A stretch of 55,293 nucleotides of DNA from Deltaproteobacteria bacterium (GCA_020060215.1 JAGVAP010000109.1:1-55293); one strand, 5' to 3'. Shown: positions 36,147-44,319, counted from the first letter of the stretch. Numbers and translations are program-made. Notes: generated by a model from the sequence alone, not told the origin.

Positions 36147-37945
36147 TTCCGGGTCGGCCCCCTGACCTCTTCCCTCAAGAGTCCGGCGTGAAGGATCTCC
36201 AGCTCCGCCATGGCCTCCGGGGGCGGCATGAGGGCCCGGAGACAAAGCGCGTATCGATCGTGCTGCTCTCTCAACGGGGCGGTCAGTGCGGTCTGGTAGC
36301 GTTCGCCGAGCTCCCTGGCAATCCTGCGGATCTCCTGGGCGGCAAAGAGCTCGACCGCGCCCTTGGTCACGAACGGGGCCAGGGCCGAGCCGATGGCTGC
36401 ATCCAGGATCGTAAAACCCCCGCCCACGGCGACCTCCATGGAAACGATCATGATGCCCCAGAGGACCGAGGTGGAGTAGATCCCCCACTTCTTTGCGGCC
36501 GGGATCCCGCGTGCGAGATCCTCGAAGGTCTTCTCCAGCCATGAATCGAGCTCCTCAAAGGCATGGTCGAGGGCCTCCAAGATCTCCCCGTCCTTGAGCG
36601 CAAGCCCCTCTTCCCGAAGGGCGGCAAAGAGGGGGGCGGAGCGATCGGCAGGGGAGAGCTCCTGGAGGACGCGGATGTGCAATTTCTCCACTGCCCTGGA
36701 GACAGGCCTGTAGTCGGCCCCTTTGCGGATCTGCGCGAGCTTCTCCCTGGAGAACCTGGGCCCGGTTTCCTTTCCCAGTCCCATCATTCGAAACGGGGTG
36801 AGCAGGATCTGCCGGATCACTCTGCGCGGCGCGGCGAGCACATCGTACCTGGCGAAAAGGGTCCTTACCTTTTCCCCCAGGTAATCCCGGCTCTCCTGCA
36901 TATACTTTCTTCTCAACGCCTCCGTAAGCTCGGCTGAAACCGTGTTCCCGATCTCCTCCAGTCGCTTGAGCCAGGTCTGTGCGGCCTGATCCTCCTGCAG
37001 GAGGAGAACCATCATCCGGCCGGCGCCCTGTCGGAGCTCGTTGCGGAGAAAGGCCAGCTCCTTCTCCCGATGCAATCGGAAGCGCTCCCCGGACGTGCTC
37101 TCAAGGAGCAGGTTCCTGAACTCCTGAAAAGCGGGGAGGGCGATGATCCGTTCCGGCGCAGGGGGGGTGATGTAGGGGATGAGCCAGGTTCTTTCTCCTG
37201 GAAGAGAGATCCCGGAAAGCCGGAGGGTCTGAATGACCTCCGTACCCGAGGTGCGGTGACGCACCTTGTTCAAGAGAAAGAAGAAGCTCTTCTCGGACTT
37301 CACGATGCGCGCCAGCACGGCATTGGGGATCTCGTCTGCGTATTTCTCCTCGCTGGAGACGAAGATCACCGCATCGGAGAACCGCAGCAGGTCCTCCGTC
37401 ATCCGGCGGTTGGCCAGTTCAACGCTGTCCAGATCCGGGGTATCCACCAGGATCAGATGGCGCCACTCCTCCCGCTCGTGGGTCCTGATGACCAGCCGGC
37501 CGGGAGCCCCGGAGACCGGCTGGGCAGGTTCGGCCGAATCCAGATCGGAGAGTTTCGTCTCCTGAAGGGGGAGATCCCGGCCGATGGCGGAGTCCTTATG
37601 GGCGTAAGCCACGGGACCTCCCGTCTTGGGCCTCTCGACCCCTGTCAGACTGATATTCTTTTCACAGAGTCCGTTGAAGAGGGTGGACTTCCCTGTCCCG
37701 GTGCCTCCGACAAAGATCAGCCACGCATGCCGATTCCCCCTCTTGTAGCGGAGAACGGCCCCCAGCAGGGGCAGATCCTTCCTGAGGGTCTCGAATTCGG
37801 AACCCTCCCGGGTGAGCCCCGGGCATCGGAGTCTCTCGACGACCGCCCATGTCCCGATCCCGTTCTCCTCCACGGCCGGCGTTTCGCGAGTGGTGTTCAA
37901 TGATGGTCGCGACCTCTTCTCATCGTCCTCATCCGATTGCCGCAC
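36143..37945 (-). CDS. dynamin-like GTPase, first of tandem pair
   Basis: 600 residues. G1 GGTGTGKS (80-87), G3 DTPDLDS (168-174) and G4-like NKVRH (226-230), where the guanine-contacting Asp is replaced by Arg. A long helical stalk follows, with a glycine-rich hydrophobic stretch (IMIVSMEVAVGGGFTILDAAIGSAL) rather than two clear helices. It overlaps the second GTPase by 4 bases and the YbaK-like gene upstream by 17 bases, so three proteins are made together. Paired bacterial dynamins act as heteromers on membranes. The altered G4 motif suggests relaxed nucleotide choice or a regulatory partner role. Confidence 0.76.
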   Translation of the reverse strand: MRQSDEDDEKRSRPSLNTTRETPAVEENGIGTWAVVERLRCPGLTREGSEFETLRKDLPLLGAVLRYKRGNRHAWLIFVGGTGTGKSTLFNGLCEKNISLTGVERPKTGGPVAYAHKDSAIGRDLPLQETKLSDLDSAEPAQPVSGAPGRLVIRTHEREEWRHLILVDTPDLDSVELANRRMTEDLLRFSDAVIFVSSEEKYADEIPNAVLARIVKSEKSFFFLLNKVRHRTSGTEVIQTLRLSGISLPGERTWLIPYITPPAPERIIALPAFQEFRNLLLESTSGERFRLHREKELAFLRNELRQGAGRMMVLLLQEDQAAQTWLKRLEEIGNTVSAELTEALRRKYMQESRDYLGEKVRTLFARYDVLAAPRRVIRQILLTPFRMMGLGKETGPRFSREKLAQIRKGADYRPVSRAVEKLHIRVLQELSPADRSAPLFAALREEGLALKDGEILEALDHAFEELDSWLEKTFEDLARGIPAAKKWGIYSTSVLWGIMIVSMEVAVGGGFTILDAAIGSALAPFVTKGAVELFAAQEIRRIARELGERYQTALTAPLREQHDRYALCLRALMPPPEAMAELEILHAGLLREEVRGPTRK

Positions 37946-38414
37946 GAACGGGGAGCGGGTTCAGCACCCTTTCAAGTTCCCGCGGCTCCATCTCGGCAAG
38001 GAGTCCCTTTTTGCCGGCATTCACGAGCAGTACGGGGAGATGAAGCACCGACTCCTCCACATAGACCGGGAGTCTCTTTCTGGTCCCGAAGGGGGAGATG
38101 CCTCCGACCATGTAGCCGGTGTGACGGTGCGCGGTATCCGGATCACAAGGCCGCACCGACTTCACCCCCATGGTCCTCGCCAGGTTCTTGGTAGAGACCT
38201 CCCTGTCCCCGTGCATGAGCACGAGAAAGGGGCTGCCCTGCTCGTCCTCCATGACCAGGGTCTTGATCACCCGGTGCTCATCCATCCCCAGTTCCCGGGC
38301 GGCCACGCTCGTGCCGCCCCGCTCCTCGTACTTGTAGGGCCGCAGGGTAAAAATCGCCTTGCTCTGCCTAAGGACGCGGATGGCCGGGGTTATAGGAAAG
38401 CTGTCTTTGGCCAT
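37929..38414 (-). CDS. YbaK/EbsC-family Cys-tRNA(Pro) deacylase-like protein
   Basis: 161 residues, full length for YbaK. The family clears misacylated tRNA in trans. Seen: N-terminal TPAIRVLRQSK, the central VIKTLVMED with the conserved lysine, GDREVSTKNLA, and the glycine-rich YMVGGISPFG that closes the aminoacyl pocket. It is the first gene of an operon with two dynamin-like GTPases, overlapping the first by 17 bases, an unexpected partner for a tRNA editing enzyme. A REP-like palindrome lies in its upstream gap. The name reflects close family likeness; specificity among YbaK, ProX and related editors is not certain. Confidence 0.85.
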   Translation of the reverse strand: MAKDSFPITPAIRVLRQSKAIFTLRPYKYEERGGTSVAARELGMDEHRVIKTLVMEDEQGSPFLVLMHGDREVSTKNLARTMGVKSVRPCDPDTAHRHTGYMVGGISPFGTRKRLPVYVEESVLHLPVLLVNAGKKGLLAEMEPRELERVLNPLPVRAAIG

Positions 38415-38476
38415 GAGTCATCGGGTCCTTTGTCGCTTCTCACTTGCCATTGTAGATCCGGCATAGAGTACCGTAT

Positions 38477-38508
38477 TGCGGAATCGCAAGCGGGAGCTAG
38501 CTCCTACA
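38477..38508 (-). repeat. REP-like palindrome, copy 2
   Basis: On the minus strand TGTAGGAGCTAGCTCCCGC followed by CTTGCGATTCCGCAA, two linked palindromes. The GTAGGAGC arm is shared with copies at 3328 and 43331. Confidence 0.55.
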
Positions 38509-38534
38509 GGCTTTTGGTCTTTCGGTGCTTTCCA

Positions 38535-38569
38535 TCTGACGTTCGATGTTGGACGTTCGATGTTCGTCT
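38535..38569. repeat. degenerate 7-base array (TTCGATG-type)
   Basis: Units at 38535, 38542, 38549, 38556 and 38563. The second and fourth are identical TTCGATG, the others differ at one to four positions. Confidence 0.6.
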
Positions 38570-38649
38570 TTCCTCCCTTGTCCCTCGATCCATGAGAGGT
38601 TTCAGGTCTCAGACTCCATGTGTCAGGAAATGGATGGACGACCGGGGCT

Positions 38650-38677
38650 GACACCCGAAACCCGACACCTGACACCC
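38650..38677. repeat. degenerate 7-base array (GACACCC-type)
   Basis: Four exact-length heptamers at 38650, 38657, 38664 and 38671; first and last are identical GACACCC, the middle two differ by one or two bases. Confidence 0.65.
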
Positions 38678-38748
38678 TGTAAGGTTTCCTGTTCGATCAA
38701 ACCGGACTTGGCCGGCGGCTGGGCTGACCCTCTGGTCATGTTCGTCCT

Positions 38749-39837
38749 TCACACCTCGATCAGTCTTCCCCCCTCCGGGAGGTCTCCTTCGCTGTAGCCG
38801 AATTCGGTGAGCATGCGCCGTGCGGCGTTCATGTTGACCGTCCATCCCATCTTCTCTGCGCGGAACCTTGCGGCGACAAGGTAGTCCACGGCGGGGGAGA
38901 AGACGCCCATGGCCATGAAGTTCGTCTGGTGGCTGGGGTTTCCGCTCGGCCCATGCTTGCTGGCCCAGAGTCCGTCCACGATACAGAGCTGCTGCCTCGG
39001 GTACCGGACCTGACCGGTTCGGGGGTCCATGGTCCCGAGGATCTCCGGTGTCCGGTTGATGGCGAGCAGGTACTCCAGGGACCCCAGCCCGTGTCCGTGT
39101 CCCGGGTCAAAGGTGCCGAAGTGGTTCTTCATGGTCATGGTGAATCCGCCGAAGTTGGAGCCGTGTCCCTTGCACATGGAGATGTTCACCAGGATATCCA
39201 CGGTGCCGTTGACCAGGTGCTCCAGGCACTTTGCCTCCCTGCCCCCGTTGCCCCATGGCTTCGGCACGGAGGTCATCGTGTCCGACCCCCCCCAGGTGTT
39301 CTCGATGCGAGTGCCCTCCGGGAGATCTCTGAACGGGGTCTCCCTCTTCATGGAGCTCCCATGGCAGGCATCGTAGATGTGGATGTTCCCCGGTTTCACT
39401 CCGAGGATATTCACGGCCGCATGGCAAACCCTGGAGATGACCGCACTCCGGGTATGCTGCTGAGAGATGTGGTTCGTCTTGATCGCGAATACGGCCTCCG
39501 ACCAGGACTTCCGGGGGGGCTTGACAAAGATGGACCTCCATGCCTCTTCCGGCCTGTCGGTCGAGACCAGCCCGCATGCAAGCCGATCCATGTTCTCCCA
39601 GACCACCTTCCGGTTCACCAGTTCTTCCTGTCTTGCCCATGAAATGCCGGGGGTGTCCTGCCTTGCCATGGCCGGGTCCGTGATGGAGACGACCCGGAGG
39701 TCCCGGATATTCGGATGAACCGAGGTCCCGGGGGACCAAGCGGCTCTCGCCTTGGGGACCCACAGGGCCGGAAAAACGGCAGCCGCCGCACCGGCGACTG
39801 CCAGGTCTTTCACGAATCTTCTTCTGGTCGTACCCAT
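38749..39837 (-). CDS. Tat-exported DUF362 protein
   Basis: 362 residues from the ATG at 39837, which has AAAAGGA at good spacing; a start at 39867 would put ten basic residues in front. The N-terminus TTRRRFVKD followed by a hydrophobic Ala-rich stretch and ARA-A is a twin-arginine signal, so the folded protein is exported. The mature part matches DUF362: AIKTNHISQQHT, NIHIYDACHG, VNISMCKGH (cysteine near the DUF362 core), GFTMTMKNHFGTFDP and QLCIVDGLWASKHGP. The DUF362 function is unknown; Tat export hints at a bound cofactor. No 4Fe-4S ferredoxin domain is attached here. It stands alone between two long gaps. Confidence 0.82.
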   Translation of the reverse strand: MGTTRRRFVKDLAVAGAAAAVFPALWVPKARAAWSPGTSVHPNIRDLRVVSITDPAMARQDTPGISWARQEELVNRKVVWENMDRLACGLVSTDRPEEAWRSIFVKPPRKSWSEAVFAIKTNHISQQHTRSAVISRVCHAAVNILGVKPGNIHIYDACHGSSMKRETPFRDLPEGTRIENTWGGSDTMTSVPKPWGNGGREAKCLEHLVNGTVDILVNISMCKGHGSNFGGFTMTMKNHFGTFDPGHGHGLGSLEYLLAINRTPEILGTMDPRTGQVRYPRQQLCIVDGLWASKHGPSGNPSHQTNFMAMGVFSPAVDYLVAARFRAEKMGWTVNMNAARRMLTEFGYSEGDLPEGGRLIEV

Positions 39838-40168
39838 TCGAATCCTTTTCTTCCAAATTTTTCTCATTGTAGCACCGGAGGGGGTGAAAAGAAAAGGAAA
39901 GGCCGTAGTTGCGGGATGAAGGGTGGGCGAAGATGCGCCTGCCTGGTTTCTGGACGGAAGACCACCCTCCAGGCAATATCAGCCTGGACCCTCGCCTTGT
40001 AGCAAATGGAAGGAGTTGTACGATTTAACTCATGGATAATCCTAAGCTCCAGAAGACCACCAGGACGCACTCTTCGACTAATCGCTGCTCCGGTCGAAAC
40101 CAAAGTCCACGTTTTCCGTAACAACCTGAAAGTACGGAACTGAAAAGGGCATTCACTGAATCCTGCGC
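39838..40168. other. 331-base gap, no gene seen
   Basis: On the minus strand a TACAAT box near 39877 could be a -10 for the DUF362 gene, but no good -35 accompanies it. A 7-base-stem hairpin is at 39968-39988 and another (TTCCGTA/TACGGAA) at 40114-40139; neither has a T-tract. No tandem array is present. Confidence 0.6.
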
Positions 40169-40816
40169 TCAAATGTCATTTGACGGGCAAAGGGTGAAGA
40201 CGGCGCATCTCGCATGCGCGGGTTTTCGGGCCTTGCACACCTCTCTGCCGTGGTAGATCAGAAGGTCCGAAAAGCGGCGCCATCTCTCCTCGGGAAACAG
40301 GCCTTCAAGGTCCTTCTCGATGCGGTCCGGGTCGTCGCTCTCCGTGAGTCCCAGTCTGAAGGCCAGTCTTCTCACATGGGTGTCCACGACGATGCCGGGC
40401 ACCCCGAACACCGCGCCCAGAACGACATTGGCCGTCTTGCGCCCAACCCCGGGGAGTTTGAGCATCTCCTCCATGGTCGAGGGGACCTCACCCCCGTAGA
40501 GATCGACCAGCCCCTGGCTGCAGCCCTTGATCGACTTGGTCTTGTTCCTGAAGAAGCCGGTGGGCTTGATGGCCTCCTCCAGCTCCGGGACGGGCACTCT
40601 GATAAAGTCCTGCGGGGTCTTGTACTTCTTGAAGAGCACGGCCGTCACCTCGTTCACCCGCTTGTCCGTGCATTGGGCGGAGAGGATCGCCGCCACGAGC
40701 AGCTGGAAACCGTTCTCGTATCTCAATGCAGTCTTCTCATCGGTGTAGATGGGGTCGAGGATCTCGTAGATGCGGTTGGCTCTCTGTTTCTTCATCTTCA
40801 GGGATTCCATGTGCAT
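40169..40816 (-). CDS. nth: endonuclease III
   Basis: 215 residues. It removes oxidised pyrimidines from DNA and nicks the abasic site. Helix-hairpin-helix LPGVGRKTA (121-129) holds the catalytic lysine K127, and VVDTHVRRL places the catalytic Asp D145. The C-terminal iron-sulfur loop normally has four cysteines spaced C-x6-C-x2-C-x5-C; here the residues are C194, H201, C204 and C210, so the second ligand is histidine. Three in-frame ATGs (40816, 40810, 40795) compete; the second has AAGGA at the best distance. A good promoter is at 40873-40901. Identity is firm. Confidence 0.93.
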   Translation of the reverse strand: MHMESLKMKKQRANRIYEILDPIYTDEKTALRYENGFQLLVAAILSAQCTDKRVNEVTAVLFKKYKTPQDFIRVPVPELEEAIKPTGFFRNKTKSIKGCSQGLVDLYGGEVPSTMEEMLKLPGVGRKTANVVLGAVFGVPGIVVDTHVRRLAFRLGLTESDDPDRIEKDLEGLFPEERWRRFSDLLIYHGREVCKARKPAHARCAVFTLCPSNDI

Positions 40817-41308
40817 TCCTTTTCCCGCGCAGCGGTCTTGCAGTTCTTTCGGCCGGCCGTCGTACGTCCATCAATATAGTGAAGATGACGAGGGATGGCA
40901 ACAAGACCGCCTTGCCGATGAGGAAATCCTCATCGACGGTCGTCGTCACCTGAATGCAGGGAATGGTGAACCTGAGTTCTCAGGTCGAGGTTCCCCTGCG
41001 ATTTGCAGAGAAGATCTGCCACAAGGCAACAAGTCACAAAGAAAAACCATATTCCTCCTGGTGTCTTTTCGTCTGGTGGCGGAAGCAGGGCCTGCATCGG
41101 GGGGATTTCGTTTTGACAAATTCCGATGAATGGGGCACATTGATGCACCGGACACGAGGAGAAAGGTTCCGTGCGGAAACTCTCAATGTTCCTGAGCTTT
41201 TCACTTCTCTCGTTTGGCTCTCCATGAACTCCTCAGGCCTCTGTCCGACCCCGGGCCGGGAAGAAGGGGGCGGTCGGGGCTGAACATGAATCGAGAAAGG
41301 AGGGTGAC
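40817..41308. other. 492-base divergent gap, no gene seen
   Basis: Holds the nth promoter, a 20-base near-palindrome CGATGAGGA/TCCTCATCG at 40916-40935, and a TTGACA at 41113-41118 facing the AMMECR1 gene without a good -10. Short frames inside it lack ribosome sites and protein-like composition. Confidence 0.6.
40873..40901 (-). promoter_or_regulatory. sigma70-type promoter for nth
   Basis: On the minus strand TTGCCA (40896-40901), a 17-base spacer and TATATT (40873-40878), five of six matches in each. Transcription would start about 50 bases before the nth ATG. Confidence 0.6.
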
Positions 41309-41884
41309 ATGGCAGGATCAGGCAGGCTGACCGAAGAGGACGGGAAACAGCTCCTCTTGGTGGCCAGAAGGACCATTGAGGAGAGTCTTCTCAATCGGAA
41401 AAAGAACGAGACCGATCCGGCAGGATGCGCGGCTTTCAACGAGAAGCGAGGCACCTTTGTCACCCTGACCATCGGCGGGGGCCTGCGAGGGTGCATCGGG
41501 CACATCACACCGCAGGAGCCGCTGATCGAAGGCGTTCGGGTCAATGCCCTCAACGCCGCCTTTCGTGATCCGCGGTTCAGGCCGCTCACCTTGGAGGAAT
41601 GGGAAAGGGTGAGGATCGAGGTGAGCATCCTGACCGACCCTGCACCCCTCGAATATTCGGATGCAGAGGACCTCCTGAGGAAGTTGAGGCCGGGCGTGGA
41701 CGGGGTCATCCTCAAGAAGGGGTTCCATCAGGCCACCTTTCTCCCTCAGGTGTGGGAGCAGCTGCCCGAGGCCAAGGAGTTCCTGATGCACCTGTGTCTG
41801 AAGGCAGGGCTCGATGGAAACGAATGGAAGAAGGGAAAACTGGAGATCTCCACCTATCAGGTACAGGCCTTTCATGAGCCATGA
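41309..41884 (+). CDS. amrA: AMMECR1 domain protein (AmmeMemoRadiSam protein A)
   Basis: 191 residues from an ATG with AAGGAGG seven bases upstream. The conserved AMMECR1 core LRGCIG is at residues 59-64, followed by NALNAAFRDPRFRPLTLEEW, IEVSILTDP and GVILKKGFHQATFLPQVWEQL. AMMECR1 proteins form the AmmeMemoRadiSam set with a Memo-like dioxygenase and a radical SAM enzyme, but those genes are not beside it here. Function of the set is unsolved; a modification reaction is suspected. It lies alone, with 132 bases to the sensor kinase gene downstream. Family assignment is firm. Confidence 0.9.
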   Translation: MAGSGRLTEEDGKQLLLVARRTIEESLLNRKKNETDPAGCAAFNEKRGTFVTLTIGGGLRGCIGHITPQEPLIEGVRVNALNAAFRDPRFRPLTLEEWERVRIEVSILTDPAPLEYSDAEDLLRKLRPGVDGVILKKGFHQATFLPQVWEQLPEAKEFLMHLCLKAGLDGNEWKKGKLEISTYQVQAFHEP

Positions 41885-42016
41885 GGGGTCGGAACCGCAT
41901 GATCCTGTGATCCGTCATCGGCGTGGGGCCTCTTCCCGGGGGCGTCCATGGAACACCAAATCGGAATGAAACGCGTGTATTCGAGAATCAAGACAGCGTA
42001 GCAGCAGGGGTGTTCA

Positions 42017-43213
42017 TTGAGAGAGAGCCGCTACCTCCAAGTCTTTACGGAACTCCTTGCGTCGAGGAAGAGGTTCGTAGCCCTCACCCTGGCGCTGTTC
42101 CTGGTGTATGTCCTTGCCTTTGTCGTCTTTGACCAGGTCGAGGAAAACGAGCAGCGCTATTTTCTCTTCGCCTTCGGTCTGGTCGTATCCAGCCTCTTCT
42201 TCTCATGGCTCCTCGGCGGCAAGGCCACTTTCGTGTATGTGACCTTTTTCAGCCTTTTCTTCACCTTCATCTATTCCAAGCCCCTATTCTCCCAGGGCAC
42301 CCTCTACCCCAGGCTGTTCCTGAGCCGCTCCTTTCTGTTCATCTTCATCACTTTCACCCTGCTGATGATCTTCATGATCTTCAAGAAGTCTCCTGCGGAC
42401 CAGGCCAGGGAAAAGATGGCACTGGAGGCGAAGGAGGAGCGGGAGAAGGCCAGGCTTCTGGAGTTTCTGGTCACGGAGAAAAAGATTACCGAGGATATCG
42501 TGGCCCAATCGAACTATGCAAAGGACGAACTCCTCTTCCTCCAGGGAACGTGGCGTTCTCAGATCCACAACATCATCAATGACCTTCCCGCAGACCGCGA
42601 AAACGACATCTACAAACAGATCATCGAGCCTTTTCAGGAGGCCATTCTCAGGCACCTCAAGGGGCTTGAGAAGAAACTCATCTTCGACCCCGTGGTCATG
42701 GAGGTGGGGACCCTCGCCGCGACCATCGAGAGGGAACTGGAGCGCGACCTGAAGCCGCTCTCCGGCAGATACGAGATCGAATTCCAGGTGGACCCGGTCC
42801 GGATTCCGATGAGCCGAAAGGTCCATTGCGATTCCTTCAAGGTGATCGAGATCATCCGGAACCTGATGAAGAATTCCCAAAAGGCGATCGAGCTCAGACA
42901 GATCGATCTCATGAAGAAGGATCTGCAGGGGTACCGCTCTTTCCGCCCCTATCTCTCGGTCCAGCTGACATGTGAGAACAGCCATCTCCTGATCCAGGTC
43001 ACAGACAACGGGGGCGGGCTTCGAGAGGAATATCTGGGAAAGGTCTTCAGGGAGCCGATCCCGTCGTCCAAGCAGGGCAGGTTCGGACTGGGGACCACCT
43101 TCGTGAAGTTCTTCTCGGACCGTATGGGATTCGGCGTCAGCGGAGAGAACGTGACCACGGACTATGGCAGGGGGTTCCGGGTTAGGCTGGAAATGCCCAT
43201 GCACGAGGGATAG
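42017..43213 (+). CDS. membrane sensor histidine kinase-like protein, atypical H-box
   Basis: 398 residues from a TTG at 42017 with AGGGG seven bases upstream. Four hydrophobic helices (residues ~20-122) are followed by a charged coiled coil (~128-170) and a kinase-type ATPase domain: N-box IIRNLMKNSQKA, G1 DNGGGL, G2 GRFGLGTTF. The usual H-box HELRTPL is absent; the only candidate is H184 in RSQIHNIINDLP, which resembles the H-x3-N-x-L boxes of HPK7/HPK10-type kinases. No sensor domain beyond the membrane helices is visible. The next gene encodes a receiver protein, so the two probably form a two-component pair. Signal unknown. Confidence 0.82.
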   Translation: MRESRYLQVFTELLASRKRFVALTLALFLVYVLAFVVFDQVEENEQRYFLFAFGLVVSSLFFSWLLGGKATFVYVTFFSLFFTFIYSKPLFSQGTLYPRLFLSRSFLFIFITFTLLMIFMIFKKSPADQAREKMALEAKEEREKARLLEFLVTEKKITEDIVAQSNYAKDELLFLQGTWRSQIHNIINDLPADRENDIYKQIIEPFQEAILRHLKGLEKKLIFDPVVMEVGTLAATIERELERDLKPLSGRYEIEFQVDPVRIPMSRKVHCDSFKVIEIIRNLMKNSQKAIELRQIDLMKKDLQGYRSFRPYLSVQLTCENSHLLIQVTDNGGGLREEYLGKVFREPIPSSKQGRFGLGTTFVKFFSDRMGFGVSGENVTTDYGRGFRVRLEMPMHEG

Positions 43214-43254
43214 CGTGCAAGAGCCGCAAGTCAGCGGGGGCCGCGCGCCGCTCT

Positions 43255-43281
43255 GCCCGCAGCGCCAGGGCTTGCGCGGCG
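43255..43281 (-). repeat. GC-rich 27-base dispersed element, copy 2
   Basis: Minus-strand sequence begins CGCCGC and has GGCGCTGC near its end; 22 of 27 bases match the copy at 30143-30169. It lies between kinase and receiver genes. Confidence 0.5.
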
Positions 43282-43330
43282 TGAGGCGGCCGGTTTGATC
43301 GAGGAGGAAACTTCTCGCGGCATTCTCCTT

Positions 43331-43353
43331 GTAGGAGCAAGCTCCTGCAGCGA
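43331..43353 (+). repeat. REP-like palindrome, copy 3
   Basis: GTAGGAGCAAGCTCCTGCAG then CGA; the two arms form a stem. The GTAGGAGC arm is shared with copies at 3328 and 38477. Confidence 0.55.
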
Positions 43354-43398
43354 GTCGAAGATTCGTGTAAGAGTCCTGAGAAAGAGGTGGAACAGGGG

Positions 43399-44319
43399 AT
43401 GGGGAATCGTTATTTCATCGTGCTTGTCGATGATGAAGAGAAGGTCCACAGCGCCATCAAGGTGTACCTGGAGCGGAATGAGGTCCTGGGGGAGCTGAAG
43501 TCTTTCTTCTCTCCGGTGGATGCGGTCGAATACCTGAAGACCTCGAACGATCCCATAGACCTCATCCTGTTGGACATCCATTTCAAGGACTCCGGGTTGA
43601 GCGGCGTGGAGGTGATCCCCTTTATCCGCGAGGAATACCCCTATGTCCCGATCATCCTCCTGACGGGCATGGATTCGGAGGCCATCAGAGAGGCCCAGGC
43701 CTTCACGAACACCTACTTCATTCCCAAGCCCGTCACAGGCACCCATCTGGTCAAGATGATCGAATTCTATGTAGGCAAGAGCGAGCATGTGGCCCGGCAG
43801 CTCACGGACCTGGAAAACAAGATGAAGGAGCACCAGGAATACCAGTCCCTGCTCGAGGAAGAGGTGAAACGGGTGGAGGAGGACAAGGCCCGGATCAGCG
43901 CCCGTCTCGAGGGGACCGAAGAAAAGAAGGCATTCGAGAATGTGAAGGAGATCATCGGCAATCTCCTGAAGAACTGCGAGATCACCGACTACGCGGTGGA
44001 GGATCTGGAGAATATCTACTTCAAGCGAAATGAGCTCTTCAGCGGCCTGGTGGACGGGTTGATCCAGTTCGACCGGGATCCCATGTCCACGCCGGGCGCC
44101 AATATCCACAAGTACCAGGGGGTGGAGGATGTCTACTCGGTGAGACTCTCCAGAAAGGCGCGGCTCTATGTCTACAAGGGACCGAACACGCCCAAGAAGC
44201 GCATCCTCAGGGTCGATGTGAGGCATGATTCCGCCACGATCGAGCAGTGGTTGAAGGCCCATTACAGGCATTATGCCGACGCGAAGCCGGGCAGGGGGGT
44301 CCAGAGCAAAACCAGTTAG
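43399..44319 (+). CDS. response regulator with RelE/HigB-like C-terminal domain
   Basis: 306 residues from the ATG at 43399 (GAGGTGG eight bases upstream; a GTG at 43387 is possible). Residues 1-125 are a complete receiver: acidic pocket D11-D12, phospho-acceptor D59 in LILLDIHF, T89 and K110 in FIPKP. Residues ~126-175 are a charged coiled coil. The tail (~180-292) has no DNA-binding domain; its end, with IHKYQGVEDVYSVRLSRKA, RLYVYKG and RILRVDVRHD, resembles the beta-sheet core of RelE/HigB/ParE ribonuclease-like toxins. No antitoxin gene is adjacent. The paired kinase precedes it. The receiver call is firm, the RelE-like call is inference from the residue pattern. Confidence 0.8.
   Translation: MGNRYFIVLVDDEEKVHSAIKVYLERNEVLGELKSFFSPVDAVEYLKTSNDPIDLILLDIHFKDSGLSGVEVIPFIREEYPYVPIILLTGMDSEAIREAQAFTNTYFIPKPVTGTHLVKMIEFYVGKSEHVARQLTDLENKMKEHQEYQSLLEEEVKRVEEDKARISARLEGTEEKKAFENVKEIIGNLLKNCEITDYAVEDLENIYFKRNELFSGLVDGLIQFDRDPMSTPGANIHKYQGVEDVYSVRLSRKARLYVYKGPNTPKKRILRVDVRHDSATIEQWLKAHYRHYADAKPGRGVQSKTS

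Larger units (their letters stand above)
38415..38748. other. 334-base gap rich in repeats, no gene seen
   Basis: No coding frame is convincing. It holds a REP-like palindrome (38477-38508), a 7-base TTCGATG-type array (38535-38569) and a 7-base GACACCC-type array (38650-38677), separated by ordinary sequence. Confidence 0.7.

Noticed and set aside
40114..40139. Hairpin after nth as a terminator
   Set aside because: It has a 7-base stem but a 12-base loop and no T-tract on either strand.
40954..41283. 109-codon frame in the gap before the AMMECR1 gene
   Set aside because: It has no ribosome site, no hydrophobic core pattern and no known motif; the gap is better read as regulatory.
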